Shown here: piece after piece, positions 46,920 to 56,676 of the stretch
Numbering within the stretch: the stretch's first letter is position 1
Layout: every line of letters starts with the position of its first letter
Assembly: GCA_029641185.1 (NCBI GenBank)
Contig: JAPWGK010000011.1
Coordinates: 744,001 to 808,000 of the forward strand
From: Pseudofabraea citricarpa
Lineage: Eukaryota > Ascomycota > Leotiomycetes > Helotiales > Dermateaceae
Direction of reading: 5' to 3'
Length of the DNA stretch: 64,000 nucleotides
Notes under the pieces: generated by a model
What the model was told of the DNA's origin: nothing
The model's database searches: none
The model's input: the letters and a program-made list of their open reading frames with translations, nothing else
Program-made: the position numbers and the translations under genes

Positions 46920-48689
46920 CTAGAACAGTGCGACATCCATCCCGGTATCCCGCATAACATCTTGCCAGCTACAGGAGCGTTCTCTATCTGTTGCGAGACC
47001 GCGATGAACTAAATCGCGGCGCCGCCATACCTCCTCGAGAAGCTTTTGACAATGCGCGCCCCCGTTTAGATATAACCGCTGTATACTCGTTAGGCGCCGG
47101 CGAATGAAGTCGCGGCGATCCAGTGCGTCTACTTCGGCACCCAACACGACCAGTGGCCAGCCAAGCATGGCGCCAGGGCCAATTGACTCGGGGATTTCAG
47201 TCAGAAGTACGAAGCAGGTATCAATGCAGGCCTGGACATCATCAGTTGGAGGCCGCAGGGCGTCGTGCACGATTCGGTGGATGAAGATGTAGGTTGCATG
47301 GCGGAAGACCTCGGCAGCGGCACGGGCGGCGATGAGAGTTTCCTGCTCAGCGGTACAGTCGGCCAGCTCTAGCTTCCATCCAGCTGAGCAGGTGATAGAA
47401 ATTGAAGGGAGCAGCTCAGTCTGTGGTGAGGATGTGGCGGCCAATTCAGCTTGCAGGCGGCGTGCTTCTTCACGGAGCTCCTGGTGCGAGATGCGCTTGC
47501 CAGGCGTGGGGTTACGAACTAGGTCCTGTAACTGAGCTGCCATCATCTGTCAGAGCGGTATGTGTGTTAGCCAACATCCGTGACGCTTTCTGGGTGGCAA
47601 GAAAGCAGAAAAGTGGACAACTCTGTAACGTACCAAGATTCGGGGCAGGGCAGTCGAGCAGCCATATACGGGGTCAATGGTACTATGACTGTTACGCGTC
47701 TCCGAGTCCTGCAAAGAGTCTAGCCAAGTGTGGCTCTCGAGGATCTCACCACAGTGAAGAGCTGTCTGCGTATCTAGCATACAAAGCCAGCTACGGAGGA
47801 AGGGATCCAGATCACAAGAAGCTGCATATGTCTGGAGCCAAGAGGCGATGGCACTGTAATGGCTTCGCCAGTTAATACCATCTATGAATGCCTGATCTTC
47901 ATATTAGTTTGGTGAAAAGGATGAAGTTCAACGGCATTTAAGGTAGACTTTCTTACATCATACGCCAGCAGGATCATCATAGTTGCCAGAGTCGTTTCAG
48001 TCTTAAGCAGCCGTGCGTTCCCGATACGCTTGTGAAAGTGCTGTAAAGCAAGACGCATATATCTTTTGGAATCGAGGTCGGGCTCACGCTGCCAGCGACT
48101 CAGATGCGATGCAGAGACAGCGAGTATAGCGTTCAGGAGGGCGGGTTCGTTCAAAGCCGTGACTACCAGCCCGCGATAGCCATTCTCGCTGTAATCTACC
48201 GCTAACGCTATCCTTGACACGTTTTCTGAAAGGAGAATGTTGAGTCTAAGAACAGTAGTTAAGGATAGGAATCAGACTTACTGATGTAGTGTTGCAGCAG
48301 GCGATTCTCTACTGGCGCAAGCCCTAGAGAAGAGAGGGAGGAAAGAGGCTGTCTTGCTTCGCCCTGAACTTAGGAGCACATCCAGCAAAAGAGGGGCCGA
48401 GAGGAACGAACCATATCTAGATGGACTCCGGCTATTGTTCTGGTCTGCATCTCTGTTTTGAGCTGGGTTGGCGATATTCCAACCTAGACGCGCATGATAA
48501 CCTGCGCATTCACGCCCTAAATCTATACATTGGCTGCAGACTGTATCGGATCAGAGAAGACCTCCAGACAGAGACGAGGTGCTACTCACATGGTAACCGT
48601 GCATCGCAGAAAGTCCCGTGAGCCAGACAAGTCCAACATGAGCCATCGTCGTTTGCGATGGAGATATCTGGCAGCGATCTCGCCGCCAT
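46920..48689 (-). CDS. Zn2Cys6-type regulator with atypical non-basic zinc loop
   Basis: Six minus-strand exons join in phase: 48590-48689, 48412-48540, 48282-48323, 47957-48225, 47634-47891 and 46920-47546, giving 474 residues. The N-terminus carries six cysteines spaced as in a zinc cluster: CWTCLAHGTFCDARLPFC, then SQCIDLGRECAGY. The loop between the second and third Cys, normally rich in Arg/Lys, is LAHGTF here. A linker leads to APVENRLLQHYI, EPALLNAILAVSASHLSRW and the helical Fungal_trans_2 region. The C-terminus includes EVFRHATYIFIHRIVHDAL and a typical last helix. It is likely the pathway-specific regulator of the surrounding enzymes, being between the P450 and the ALDH/FMO/MFS group. 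The long pyrimidine tract CTCTTTCCTCCCTCTCTTC precedes the exon 3 acceptor. Confidence 0.83.
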
Positions 48690-49557
48690 GCTCGGAATTT
48701 TAGGATCCAGCTATGGAAATGTGGTTCTTCTACTTCCAAGCCCGAAAGTGCCCAAGCGCCCTGATGTCAGATATAGATAAGAACTGGGAGTCGCTGGAAG
48801 GTGAGATGAGAAGGTAACGAATGAGGGTTGATTGGATTAAGGAGTGAGAGTTGATGTGAGCAGTAGCTACGGAGTGGAGTAGAAGCGAGTACGCGTAGCG
48901 AAAGATGCGCTAGAACTAGATTCAGTGGTGAGTGAGGCGGGGAATGCGTAAAGGTGGCTGGAGATGCGCTGCTTATCAACCATTAGTGTATGAAGAGCGA
49001 GAGGCAACGATTCGATTTGGTAGAGCTGGGGATGGTGGGGTGAAGGCTTCATTCAGGGTGGTTTAGCATTTGGGTGCCGTTGATTAGCTGCTGTCCAGGT
49101 TGGCGTTATCGCTATCAGGGAGAGTGAGATAAGAGATTTTAGGGGCCTCGCCTATTTTACGCCCGCCGTACATGGCTTCTCGGCCTCCTCGGGGGCCTAT
49201 AACTTATGTCAGCCGTTACCTAAACAAAGTGACTTTGTGCCCCGGCTATAGTTTCTGTGCCGATTTTTGCCCGGGAATCCGTTTTTGTCAAAAAACTCGT
49301 GTAGTAATTCAGCTTTACAAGTCAGAATACGGTGGCGGGGGGCTGTTTGCCTTGTATCGAAATGATCGGAAAGGCCGGCTGTATTATATCAACCGCTGCG
49401 GTATGACCTCGGTGTGGTCACGTGACGTTGTCGCGGGATAACTAGCACATCCGTCTCCTACCTCGAGCATAATCTGAAAGGAGTAAGGCTCCCGTATTTC
49501 ATCTCGTCCAAGCCTTTCACGTCCTCTACACCGAAATCGCTATACAGGACCTTTAGC
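48690..49557. other. Divergent promoter region
   Basis: Between the regulator (-) and the unknown 290-residue protein (+). It contains a perfect palindrome GTCACGTGAC at 49417-49426. No gene is seen. Confidence 0.5.
49417..49426. promoter_or_regulatory. GTCACGTGAC palindrome (E-box/CRE-like)
   Basis: A perfect 10-bp palindrome with CACGTG core, 130 bp upstream of the ATG at 49558, overlapping TGACGT. It is a typical bHLH or bZIP site. Function is inferred only from sequence. Confidence 0.4.
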
Positions 49558-50430
49558 ATGGCCTATAATCAACCTAACCCCAGATTCCAGCCTTGCTACT
49601 CACTTCTCGAGGCCAACATCCCCTGTGTCGTTTGGAGCGAGGACGCTGTTGCGCACCACGGTGTTCCCACAGTCGTCTTCCAGCTCTACGTACTTGTCCC
49701 GAATATCGAAGAGGCTACCAAAGTCTTGATTCAGAAGGGGTGGACTCTCGACGAGAACACGCAGGCCAAATTCGGAAATGCGCCGCTGAATAGTGCCCAT
49801 CGCTGCTTAATACCTCCCATCGACAGCAGTCAAGCCGCAAAATCGGTCATTTGGACGTCAGGAATGGGATCGCCACCACTCCCGAGTAAAGGACTACCGG
49901 GGCCGGTAACAACTATCCTACTTCCAGCCGCAGAATGGAATTTCGTTTTGCCCAAACGCAACCAGCATCCTTGTGACGGATTTCAGGACAGTCTCTTTCC
50001 TCCACTACCAGAGCTACTTGATGCTCTCATAGACAAACTTCTAGACGATCCCCTGACCAGTTCTATGTTCTGGGGTCACTTGGCCGTCCTGATAGCCTAC
50101 CTCTACGGATACGTCCAAGTTCTCAGAGATAAATCTTTTGCTACGAGGCTGAAGTACGACCACCGACAATTTCACTTCGACTGGCTTTCAGGAATGTCTA
50201 CTGGGACTTTGCCATTTATTCGCCATGAACGCCTAATCCGAGAAGAATTACAGAAAGGAACATATCAACTTAAGGATTGTTCTGCAGATCTCGACGATGA
50301 GACTCTCTTCACAGCCAAGATCCAAGAACGACTTATAGCTTCGAGGCCCTCGCCTTTCTCATCCGAAGATTACGAAAAGGCCAAACAAGATTTTTGGTCC
50401 TCAGAAATTGACGACGCCAATGACACTTAA
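49558..50430 (+). CDS. Hypothetical protein, unrecognised family (290 residues)
   Basis: A single exon of 290 residues. The N-terminal part (IPCVVWSEDAVAHHGVPT, VFQLYVLVPNIEEATKVL) suggests an alpha/beta fold with a nucleotidyltransferase-like opening (G/D..A...G.P....D/L....). I cannot confirm catalytic aspartates; the usual DxD position reads QLYV, so activity is doubtful. The C-terminal half is helical (DPLTSSMFWGHLAVLIAYLYG) and ends in a charged segment. No signal peptide is seen. The coding frame is uninterrupted and the base composition fits a real gene. It is divergent from the Zn2Cys6-type regulator and could belong to the same regulon. Confidence 0.7.
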   Translation: MAYNQPNPRFQPCYSLLEANIPCVVWSEDAVAHHGVPTVVFQLYVLVPNIEEATKVLIQKGWTLDENTQAKFGNAPLNSAHRCLIPPIDSSQAAKSVIWTSGMGSPPLPSKGLPGPVTTILLPAAEWNFVLPKRNQHPCDGFQDSLFPPLPELLDALIDKLLDDPLTSSMFWGHLAVLIAYLYGYVQVLRDKSFATRLKYDHRQFHFDWLSGMSTGTLPFIRHERLIREELQKGTYQLKDCSADLDDETLFTAKIQERLIASRPSPFSSEDYEKAKQDFWSSEIDDANDT

Positions 50431-50879
50431 GGTGTTGAGGACTGGTGATAAGATCGAGGACGATGTATCCGAATTCTGAGCGTTCAAAGTGTATTGAGCA
50501 GAAGTGTTGTTACAAGTTGTCAGGTATCATGGACCAATTTTCCCATTCTTGAGTGTCGTATGGAGTTAGTAAGCTTGCTGCTCTTGCTCAGGCGCTAATC
50601 ACCCTCGGCTCAGCCGACTCGCCTGAGTAACCTGAGCACCATAAGCACCCTGAGCAGCTTACCTGAGCAGGCCTAAGTACACTACCTTCGTGACTCGGAC
50701 TATCTACTGATTTCCCCGAGATACATCTTCGGGGCTGCACAGCGCTATGAGAACCGCAGGGATGGATATGCTAGGTGCTCCGCCGGGGGGCACACCTTGG
50801 GGCTGCTTTGCTCCTAATATAAGAGCTCATTCCAGTTGATGCTGTTGCGCTACCTTTGTAAAGCCACCGTCTTTCAATC
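50431..50879. promoter_or_regulatory. ALDH promoter with CCTGAGCA motif cluster
   Basis: Within 50585-50669, the octamer CCTGAGCA occurs at 50631, 50649 and 50662 on the plus strand and as TGCTCAGG at 50585. A variant CCTGAGTA is at 50622 and a GGCTCAGCC half-match lies near 50608. The density in ~85 bp suggests a bound regulator site array. A TATA-like AATATAAGAG is at 50817. Confidence 0.5.
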
Positions 50880-52490
50880 ATGACGGAGATATACGAGCAC
50901 AGATTGTTCATCAACAATGAGGTACAATGTGTATTTTGACCATGAGGATTCTTTTGCTGATCGGCATATTAGTTCGTCGACACCCGAAGTACCGAAACTC
51001 TTACAGTTCGAAATCCCCACGATGATTCGGTAGTCGATACGCTGGTGCAAGTTGCTGGCCGCGAGGATGTTGACCTCGCCGTCGCCGCCGCTGCAGAGGC
51101 ATTCAAGACATGGCGCAAAACACCCGACGTCGAGCGAGCAAAGTGCATGGAGAAACTTGCGGATCTGATCGATGCGAATGCCGCCGCCCTCGGCATGCTG
51201 GAGACGGTGGCCATAGGTCAGCCTATATCTGTGTCGACTTTCACCACCACCATGGTCTCGGCGTGGTGGAGGTATTATGCTGGCTGGACTAGCAAGATCG
51301 CGGGTGAATCGTGGCCGGATAGTGGTGATGGTGTATATCGTCTGGTACAGTACGAGCCGCTTGGAGTCTGCGCTGGCATTGCGGCATGGAATGCGACATT
51401 TTTCTACACAGCGTGGAAGATGGCGCCAGCGGTTGCCGCTGGTAATACATTCATCTTCAAAGCATCCGAGAAGTCTCCTCTTGGTATCCTATTATTCGCC
51501 AAACTGGTGAAGGAGGCTGGTTTTCCTCCGGGAGTTATCAACATCATCAATGGGCGTGGGGAGACGGGTGAACTTCTGGCATCACACATGTCAATAGCCA
51601 AAATCAGCTTCACGGGCTCCACGTCTACGGGGCGCAAGGTTCAGATCGCAGCGGCGTCAAGTAATTTGAAGCGATGCGCTCTAGAACTCGGGGGGAAGTC
51701 GCCTGCCGTGGTCTTTGCCGATGCTAATATGGAAAATGCGCTGGCGCATATGTCTCAGACTTTCTTCTTGAACTCTGGTCAGGTCTGTGCAGCTACCTCG
51801 AGATTGTTCATCGAAGAGAGCGCCTCGGCTGCTTTTATTGAGCAGCTCACACAGCGATTCAAGGCAGGTAAGGGCTCGCTGGGTGCGCCCCAGGAACCCA
51901 CTACCATGATAGGACCAGTAGCAGACCGAGAACAGTACGAACGCATCATGGGGATTGTGCAGGAAGCCAAGGACGGGGGATTGAACATCGTAGTCGGGGG
52001 AGAGGCCCATCAAAGCACTGGTTTCTACATCGAACCAACTCTCGTGATAGATCCCCCGACCGACTCTTTCATCTACCAAAATGAGGTTTTCGGTCCTGTG
52101 CTGGTCGTGCGGACCTTCACCACTGAAGCGGAGGTTATCGAGGTAGCAAACGACTCTATCTACGGTTTGGGAGCTGCCGTTTTCACCAAGGACATCGCCC
52201 GCGCACTGCGTGTGAGTGGTGAACTCCAGGCTGGTCACGTCGGTATCAACCAGCCAGTATTCCCCGACATGCATGTTCCATTCGGAGGAACCAAGCAGAG
52301 TGGCAGTGGAAAGGAAGGTGGGAAGGAAGGCATCATGAGTTATCTAGAATCCAAAACCATCTCTATCAACATGAAATCAAAGAAGCACTTTCCAACCTCA
52401 TTACCCTTTCCCTCTATGTTCACTGTTCGACCACGGAATTTACTTTTTCTTCTCTTCAAATCATTTTACAAATTCACATCGATGTCATAG
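50880..52490 (+). CDS. NAD(P)-dependent aldehyde dehydrogenase
   Basis: Two exons, 50880-50921 and 50973-52490, give 519 residues. The first exon encodes 14 residues and splices E to FVD, as in many fungal ALDHs (LFINNE/FVD). Catalytic features are ISFTGSTSTGRKV, the general base Glu in ALELGGKSPAVVF, the nucleophile Cys in NSGQVCAATSRLF and EVFGPVLVV. Product length exceeds the usual ~480-500 by a C-terminal extension after ISINM. These ~38 residues include a hydrophobic stretch (RNLLFLLFKSFYKF) and could be a membrane-associating tail, or read-on after loss of the family's usual stop. The enzyme would oxidise an aldehyde to an acid. It is upstream of and co-oriented with the FAD monooxygenase. 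Confidence 0.92.
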
Positions 52491-53132
52491 CCATAAGTGC
52501 ATGATAAGAACAGGCAGATAAGCAATTGACGTGGAAACGTGGAAACGTGGAAACGCAAACTGTTGATAAGGAGTTTGGAGGTAAGAACCGCCGAACTCGT
52601 AAGCGATTGCTGTGCGATATCCCTGCCATTCGAATTACGTTTTTGATCGTACCTGCAGATTGCTTAGCACGGGCGGTGCACGGACCACAGATAGAGGTTA
52701 ATCCGAGAGCCACAGCATCTGATAAGGATCGCTCGCTTAACTTTGGTGTTAGTCAGTTCAGTCATGGAGTGTAGCCAACCTCGGGAGTGCCATATGCAAC
52801 CGCCAGCTTTCGGTAGGCTCAGCGGGCCAACACGCCTCGGAACCACCGTAGGAACATCGAAACCATCGAGCAAGATGGTCCAGAAGTTCCCCCGTCGCAG
52901 TTTATCTTTGGAGATTACCCCTTGACTCCGAGTACCGTGCCATGGGATAGCTCGATTGACTACTGCGTGATGCGTAGACTCTATTGTGTATTCGTAGATC
53001 ATATTAAGACTGCGCTGATGGTCGACGAGTCTTCGAGCACTGTGTACCTTTGAAAGAGACTCGCCGTTCTTGTCTTTCAACATCACTGCATACATCCAGA
53101 TCTCCTTCATCTCCTCCACTCACCTAGCAACC
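52491..53132. promoter_or_regulatory. ALDH-FMO intergenic region with GATA sites and GGAAACGT repeat
   Basis: At 52531-52556 the 8-mer GTGGAAAC is repeated three times in tandem. GATAAG cores lie at about 52503, 52517, 52565 and 52721, the recognition sequence of GATA factors such as AreA-type nitrogen regulators. No gene is seen on either strand. Confidence 0.45.
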
Positions 53133-54669
53133 ATGTCGAGCGACGGACTCCGCGTCATCATCGTGGGCGCTGGCTTCGCTGGCCTCACAGCTGCCATCGA
53201 GTGCAAGCTTCGGGGCATGCAGCCAATCCTCGTAGAATCCTACCCCACCAGCAAGAACTACGGCGACGTGATCGACTTCTTCCCCAACGGCGGCCGAATC
53301 ATCGAGCGGTGGGGAAATGGAAAGGTCGGCGAGAAGATGCTGTCGGTGTGCATCAATAACGGCGATACCTTTGAGTTCTACTCGCATGACGGTATCCTCC
53401 TCGCTCAGGAGCCCTGGAACGCGAAGCCGCACCACTATACTCGCCAATTTGCGGGACATCGCGGTGAAATGCACCAGCTTGTCATTGACCACGCTGCTGA
53501 ATTAGGTGTATGTAATGCTCTTCGGCCATGCTAGCTAACTTTACGCTTTTTGCTAACATGCCGTTGTATACAGGTCGAGATGCGATTCGGCAAGAAGGTG
53601 GTGGAGTATTTAGACACAGACTTGGAGCTGGGTGTTGTCATACAGGGCGGCGAGAAGATCCTCGGAGACGTTGTAGTTGCCTGTGATGGTCCACGGTCTC
53701 TGGCACGGAGTGTAGTTCTCAATCTACCAGACGAGAAGGCGAACAGCGGCTATGCTATCTACCGTGCATTTTTCGAAGTTACCGAGGAGCATAAGAAAAA
53801 CCCATTGATTGCGAAGCTGACCAACTCGCCGAAGGACATCACCAAGATGTGGGTTGGCACCGATGTACATGCCATCATCTATAGTTGGAACCGCGGTCGT
53901 GACATTGGATGGGTCGTTACTCACAAGGTACTCGCTTCGCAAGCTCGCTTAACCTGTACGTACGGTTTGCTAATCCTCTCTCGGACAGGATGACCATGAT
54001 ATCGGGGAATCCTGGTCCTTCCCAGGCTATATTCCAGACGTGATCAAGTACCTCGACGAGGCTGAGATAGAAGAGACGCTCAAAGAGATCGTACGCGTGA
54101 CTCCACCTAACCAGCTCGTAGACTACAAGCTCGTCTGGCGCGATCCTCTCAAGACATGGCTCAGCCCGTCAAAGCGAATTGTGGTCATCGGAGACGCCGC
54201 ACACTGCCACCTGCCATCCTCAGGCCAGGGCGGCTCTCAAGCACTCGAAGACGGCGTGGCATTAGCCGTAGCACTGTCGCGGGCCCAAGGCGACGTGCGG
54301 CTCGGTCTCCAGGTCTTCGAGCGGATCCGATTCAATCGGTCACACGCCATCCACATGTCGTCGGTAGCGAACCGCGACGACTACCATAACGTCGAGTGGA
54401 CGAAGGAGATCGTCGACGCGAACCCGGGCTCGTTGACCATCCCCCGTCCCGATTGGGTCATGGAGCATGACGCCCAGGCGAACGCCGAGGAGCACTTCGC
54501 CCACTTGGCTGCTGATGTACGTAGTGGACGCGAGGGCACCATCGAGGAGCTCTCGTTGCCTGTCGGTGGTAGCTATTTCAATGTCTATGACAAGGCAACG
54601 GGTGACCTGAGAGCGTTAGAGCCGGCACTCGTTGCAACTGCTACTCCTACTGTCGCAGCTGTAGTTTAG
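53133..54669 (+). CDS. FAD-dependent monooxygenase (PHBH fold)
   Basis: Three exons, 53133-53507, 53574-53927 and 53989-54669, give 469 residues. The ADP-binding motif is VIIVGAGFAGLTAAIECKL, the middle has the DG motif VACDGPRSLAR and the second FAD motif is VVIGDAAHCHLPSSGQGGSQ. The family hydroxylates aromatic rings or epoxidises terpenoids with NAD(P)H and O2. No C-terminal membrane helix is evident, unlike PaxM-like epoxidases. Hydroxylation of an aromatic or quinone-like intermediate is my best guess. It lies between the ALDH and the MFS exporter (tail to tail with the latter). Confidence 0.93.
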
Positions 54670-55104
54670 ATGGGAACTTTATATCTTGATAGCTAGAATG
54701 CAATGGTTTTTTTTATTACCAACTCTGGAATATGATAGTAGTAATTGTTCTGGTGGTAGCTTACTTTGATTGAAAACTCTTGGTGCTGGATGACTGCGCG
54801 CATATTTAAAAACTTCACTGACACGGAATCTAAACTCGGACCTTTATGGTCACTATAAATTAAAAGTTTACAGAACGTCTACTCCCCAATTATTACCACA
54901 GCACCACCAAAATAGGAAAGATGAGAAGAGGAACACGTTGCTTTGGGTTACAGATAAGTTCGGCAATGATTCAGCACAGTGATGTCAAGTGAACCATGAC
55001 GCCTTTAGTTTTGCGATTATGTATGGATTTACATACTTTTGGTTGCCTCTACCATTGGCCCCCCCCCCCCCCCTCTTCTCATCTTCATTTTCTTCTTTTC
55101 TTGT
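54670..55104. other. Convergent intergenic region with poly-C tract
   Basis: 3' flanks of the FMO and MFS genes. A run of 15 C bases lies at 55059-55073 followed by a CTTCTTC tract, close to the MFS stop codon. No gene. Confidence 0.6.
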
Positions 55105-56676
55105 TCACCGTGCCATGCTTTGTCGAATGAGCTCGGCCTCAGCTGCAAAAGTGCACTTCTTCCTGATAGCGAGACCATATCTATATAGCAAGAAGGGAAA
55201 GGGGATGCAAGCGAGAGTGAGGAAGGCCGGTACGCTAGAGGCCCAATGCAGACCCAGCGAAGCGTACATCCTAGCCGTGAAGAGCGGGAAACCGGCCCCT
55301 AGCAATGAGCGCAACAAGGTCGAGGCCGCTAGCACCGAGGCGGCGTAGATGACATAGGCATCGATGAGATAATTCATGCACCCGAGCGTGAGAAGCACGT
55401 TGCCGAACCCGAACAGTACCGTGCTGAGGATGCATACGATCCAGTGTATCTCTGGACCATTCGTCCACGCGAACCAGAAGAGACCAACCGGCGTAATTAC
55501 CGCAGCTATCATACAGACTCTCAGACGCGCCTCGGGAGGAACCGTTCCACCTGGAGAGGCTTGCGCTGCCGATGCGGATAGCTTGGCGTAGCGTCCGTTC
55601 TCGAAGTACATGTGAGCGAGAGCAGCGAGCATTCCAACAGCGATGCCGATGAAAGGAAGACCGCTGATTCCCTGGCTCCATCCTCGCGTCTGGCGGAAGA
55701 CGATGGGGAAGGCGGCGAAGAACATGTAGACGATACCGTACATGATAGCCATGTAGATGGAGAGGATCAAGACGATGGGTTCCAGGACGAGCAGCTTCCA
55801 TGGCCGAGCCATGGTAACTTTCAATGTGTCGACGACTGATTTCTTTCCGCCTTTGGTCAGCGCCGTGGTGTAGCACAGCTTGGTTGCCTTCGAGAGCGCC
55901 TCGGCACGCCGTTGAAGCAATACAGGCCCATATGTCTCAGGAATCAGAGCAGAGCACAAGACACAGAGAGAAGCGGTCAGGATCGTGATCAGAGCCAGCA
56001 CCCATCTCCAGCCTGCCTTCTCGCCCAAGAAGCCGCCCGCGATGGGTCCAATGACGGGGCCCATGAAGGGCGCAACGGCAAACATGCTCATAGCCAGACC
56101 GCGCTCCTCCGCATTGAAGATATCAGCAATCACGGCGCCGGAGTTCGTGATGGGAGACGATCCCACCAAGCCAGCGAAGAAACGCAGAATAATGAGCTGC
56201 GTCGAACTCTGCGCCGCGATGCAGCCGCCATCGAATATTGTCAGTGCCGTGTATGTCAAGATGAAGATCAACCGCCGGCCGTACAGCTCGCTCAACGGCG
56301 CCCACGCAAAGGGTCCCACGGCAAACCCGAGCACGAAGAGCGAGACTCCTAGAAGGGACGTGGTATCCGTGATATCTGGGAACTCGGCTCTGAGCGACGG
56401 AATCCCGCCCGTGTAGGCTGAGGAGGAGAAGGCCACTGCGAGACAGGCGACAGCTGTGAGCATGGTGATAAACCATTTTCGAGCCGGGCTGAAGTTCAAG
56501 GGATTTGTAGGGTCGTCCGGCAGCCACTCCACGAGGAAGGGCTCTTCCAAGCTGCCGTTGCCAGAGTATTGTGTCGCGGCTTGCACCATGTCGTTGGTGA
56601 GTTCTTTCTCCCCCGTCATGAATTCTTTGAACATGGAGACCGATGGGACGCTGGTCTTTTCATTGGGAGCGGCCAT
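55105..56676 (-). CDS. MFS transporter, DHA1 drug:H+ antiporter type
   Basis: A single exon of 523 residues from the ATG at 56676 (MAAPNEKTS). The frame is open further upstream to 57018, but the extra N-terminus looks non-coding. The cytoplasmic N-terminus has DDPTNPLNFSPARKW, typical of DHA1 exporters. About twelve hydrophobic segments follow, with PLSELYGRR (motif A) in loop 2-3, ILRFFAGLVGSSPITNSGAV, and MGPVIGPIAGGFLGEKAGWRW (motif C region) in helix 5. It probably exports a product of the neighbouring enzymes or confers resistance to it. It closes the enzyme block at its right side. Confidence 0.92.
   Translation of the reverse strand: MAAPNEKTSVPSVSMFKEFMTGEKELTNDMVQAATQYSGNGSLEEPFLVEWLPDDPTNPLNFSPARKWFITMLTAVACLAVAFSSSAYTGGIPSLRAEFPDITDTTSLLGVSLFVLGFAVGPFAWAPLSELYGRRLIFILTYTALTIFDGGCIAAQSSTQLIILRFFAGLVGSSPITNSGAVIADIFNAEERGLAMSMFAVAPFMGPVIGPIAGGFLGEKAGWRWVLALITILTASLCVLCSALIPETYGPVLLQRRAEALSKATKLCYTTALTKGGKKSVVDTLKVTMARPWKLLVLEPIVLILSIYMAIMYGIVYMFFAAFPIVFRQTRGWSQGISGLPFIGIAVGMLAALAHMYFENGRYAKLSASAAQASPGGTVPPEARLRVCMIAAVITPVGLFWFAWTNGPEIHWIVCILSTVLFGFGNVLLTLGCMNYLIDAYVIYAASVLAASTLLRSLLGAGFPLFTARMYASLGLHWASSVPAFLTLACIPFPFLLYRYGLAIRKKCTFAAEAELIRQSMAR

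Noticed and set aside
55271..55876. 201-codon minus-strand frame inside the MFS exporter
   Set aside because: Shadow frame of a clearly hydrophobic, motif-bearing transporter.
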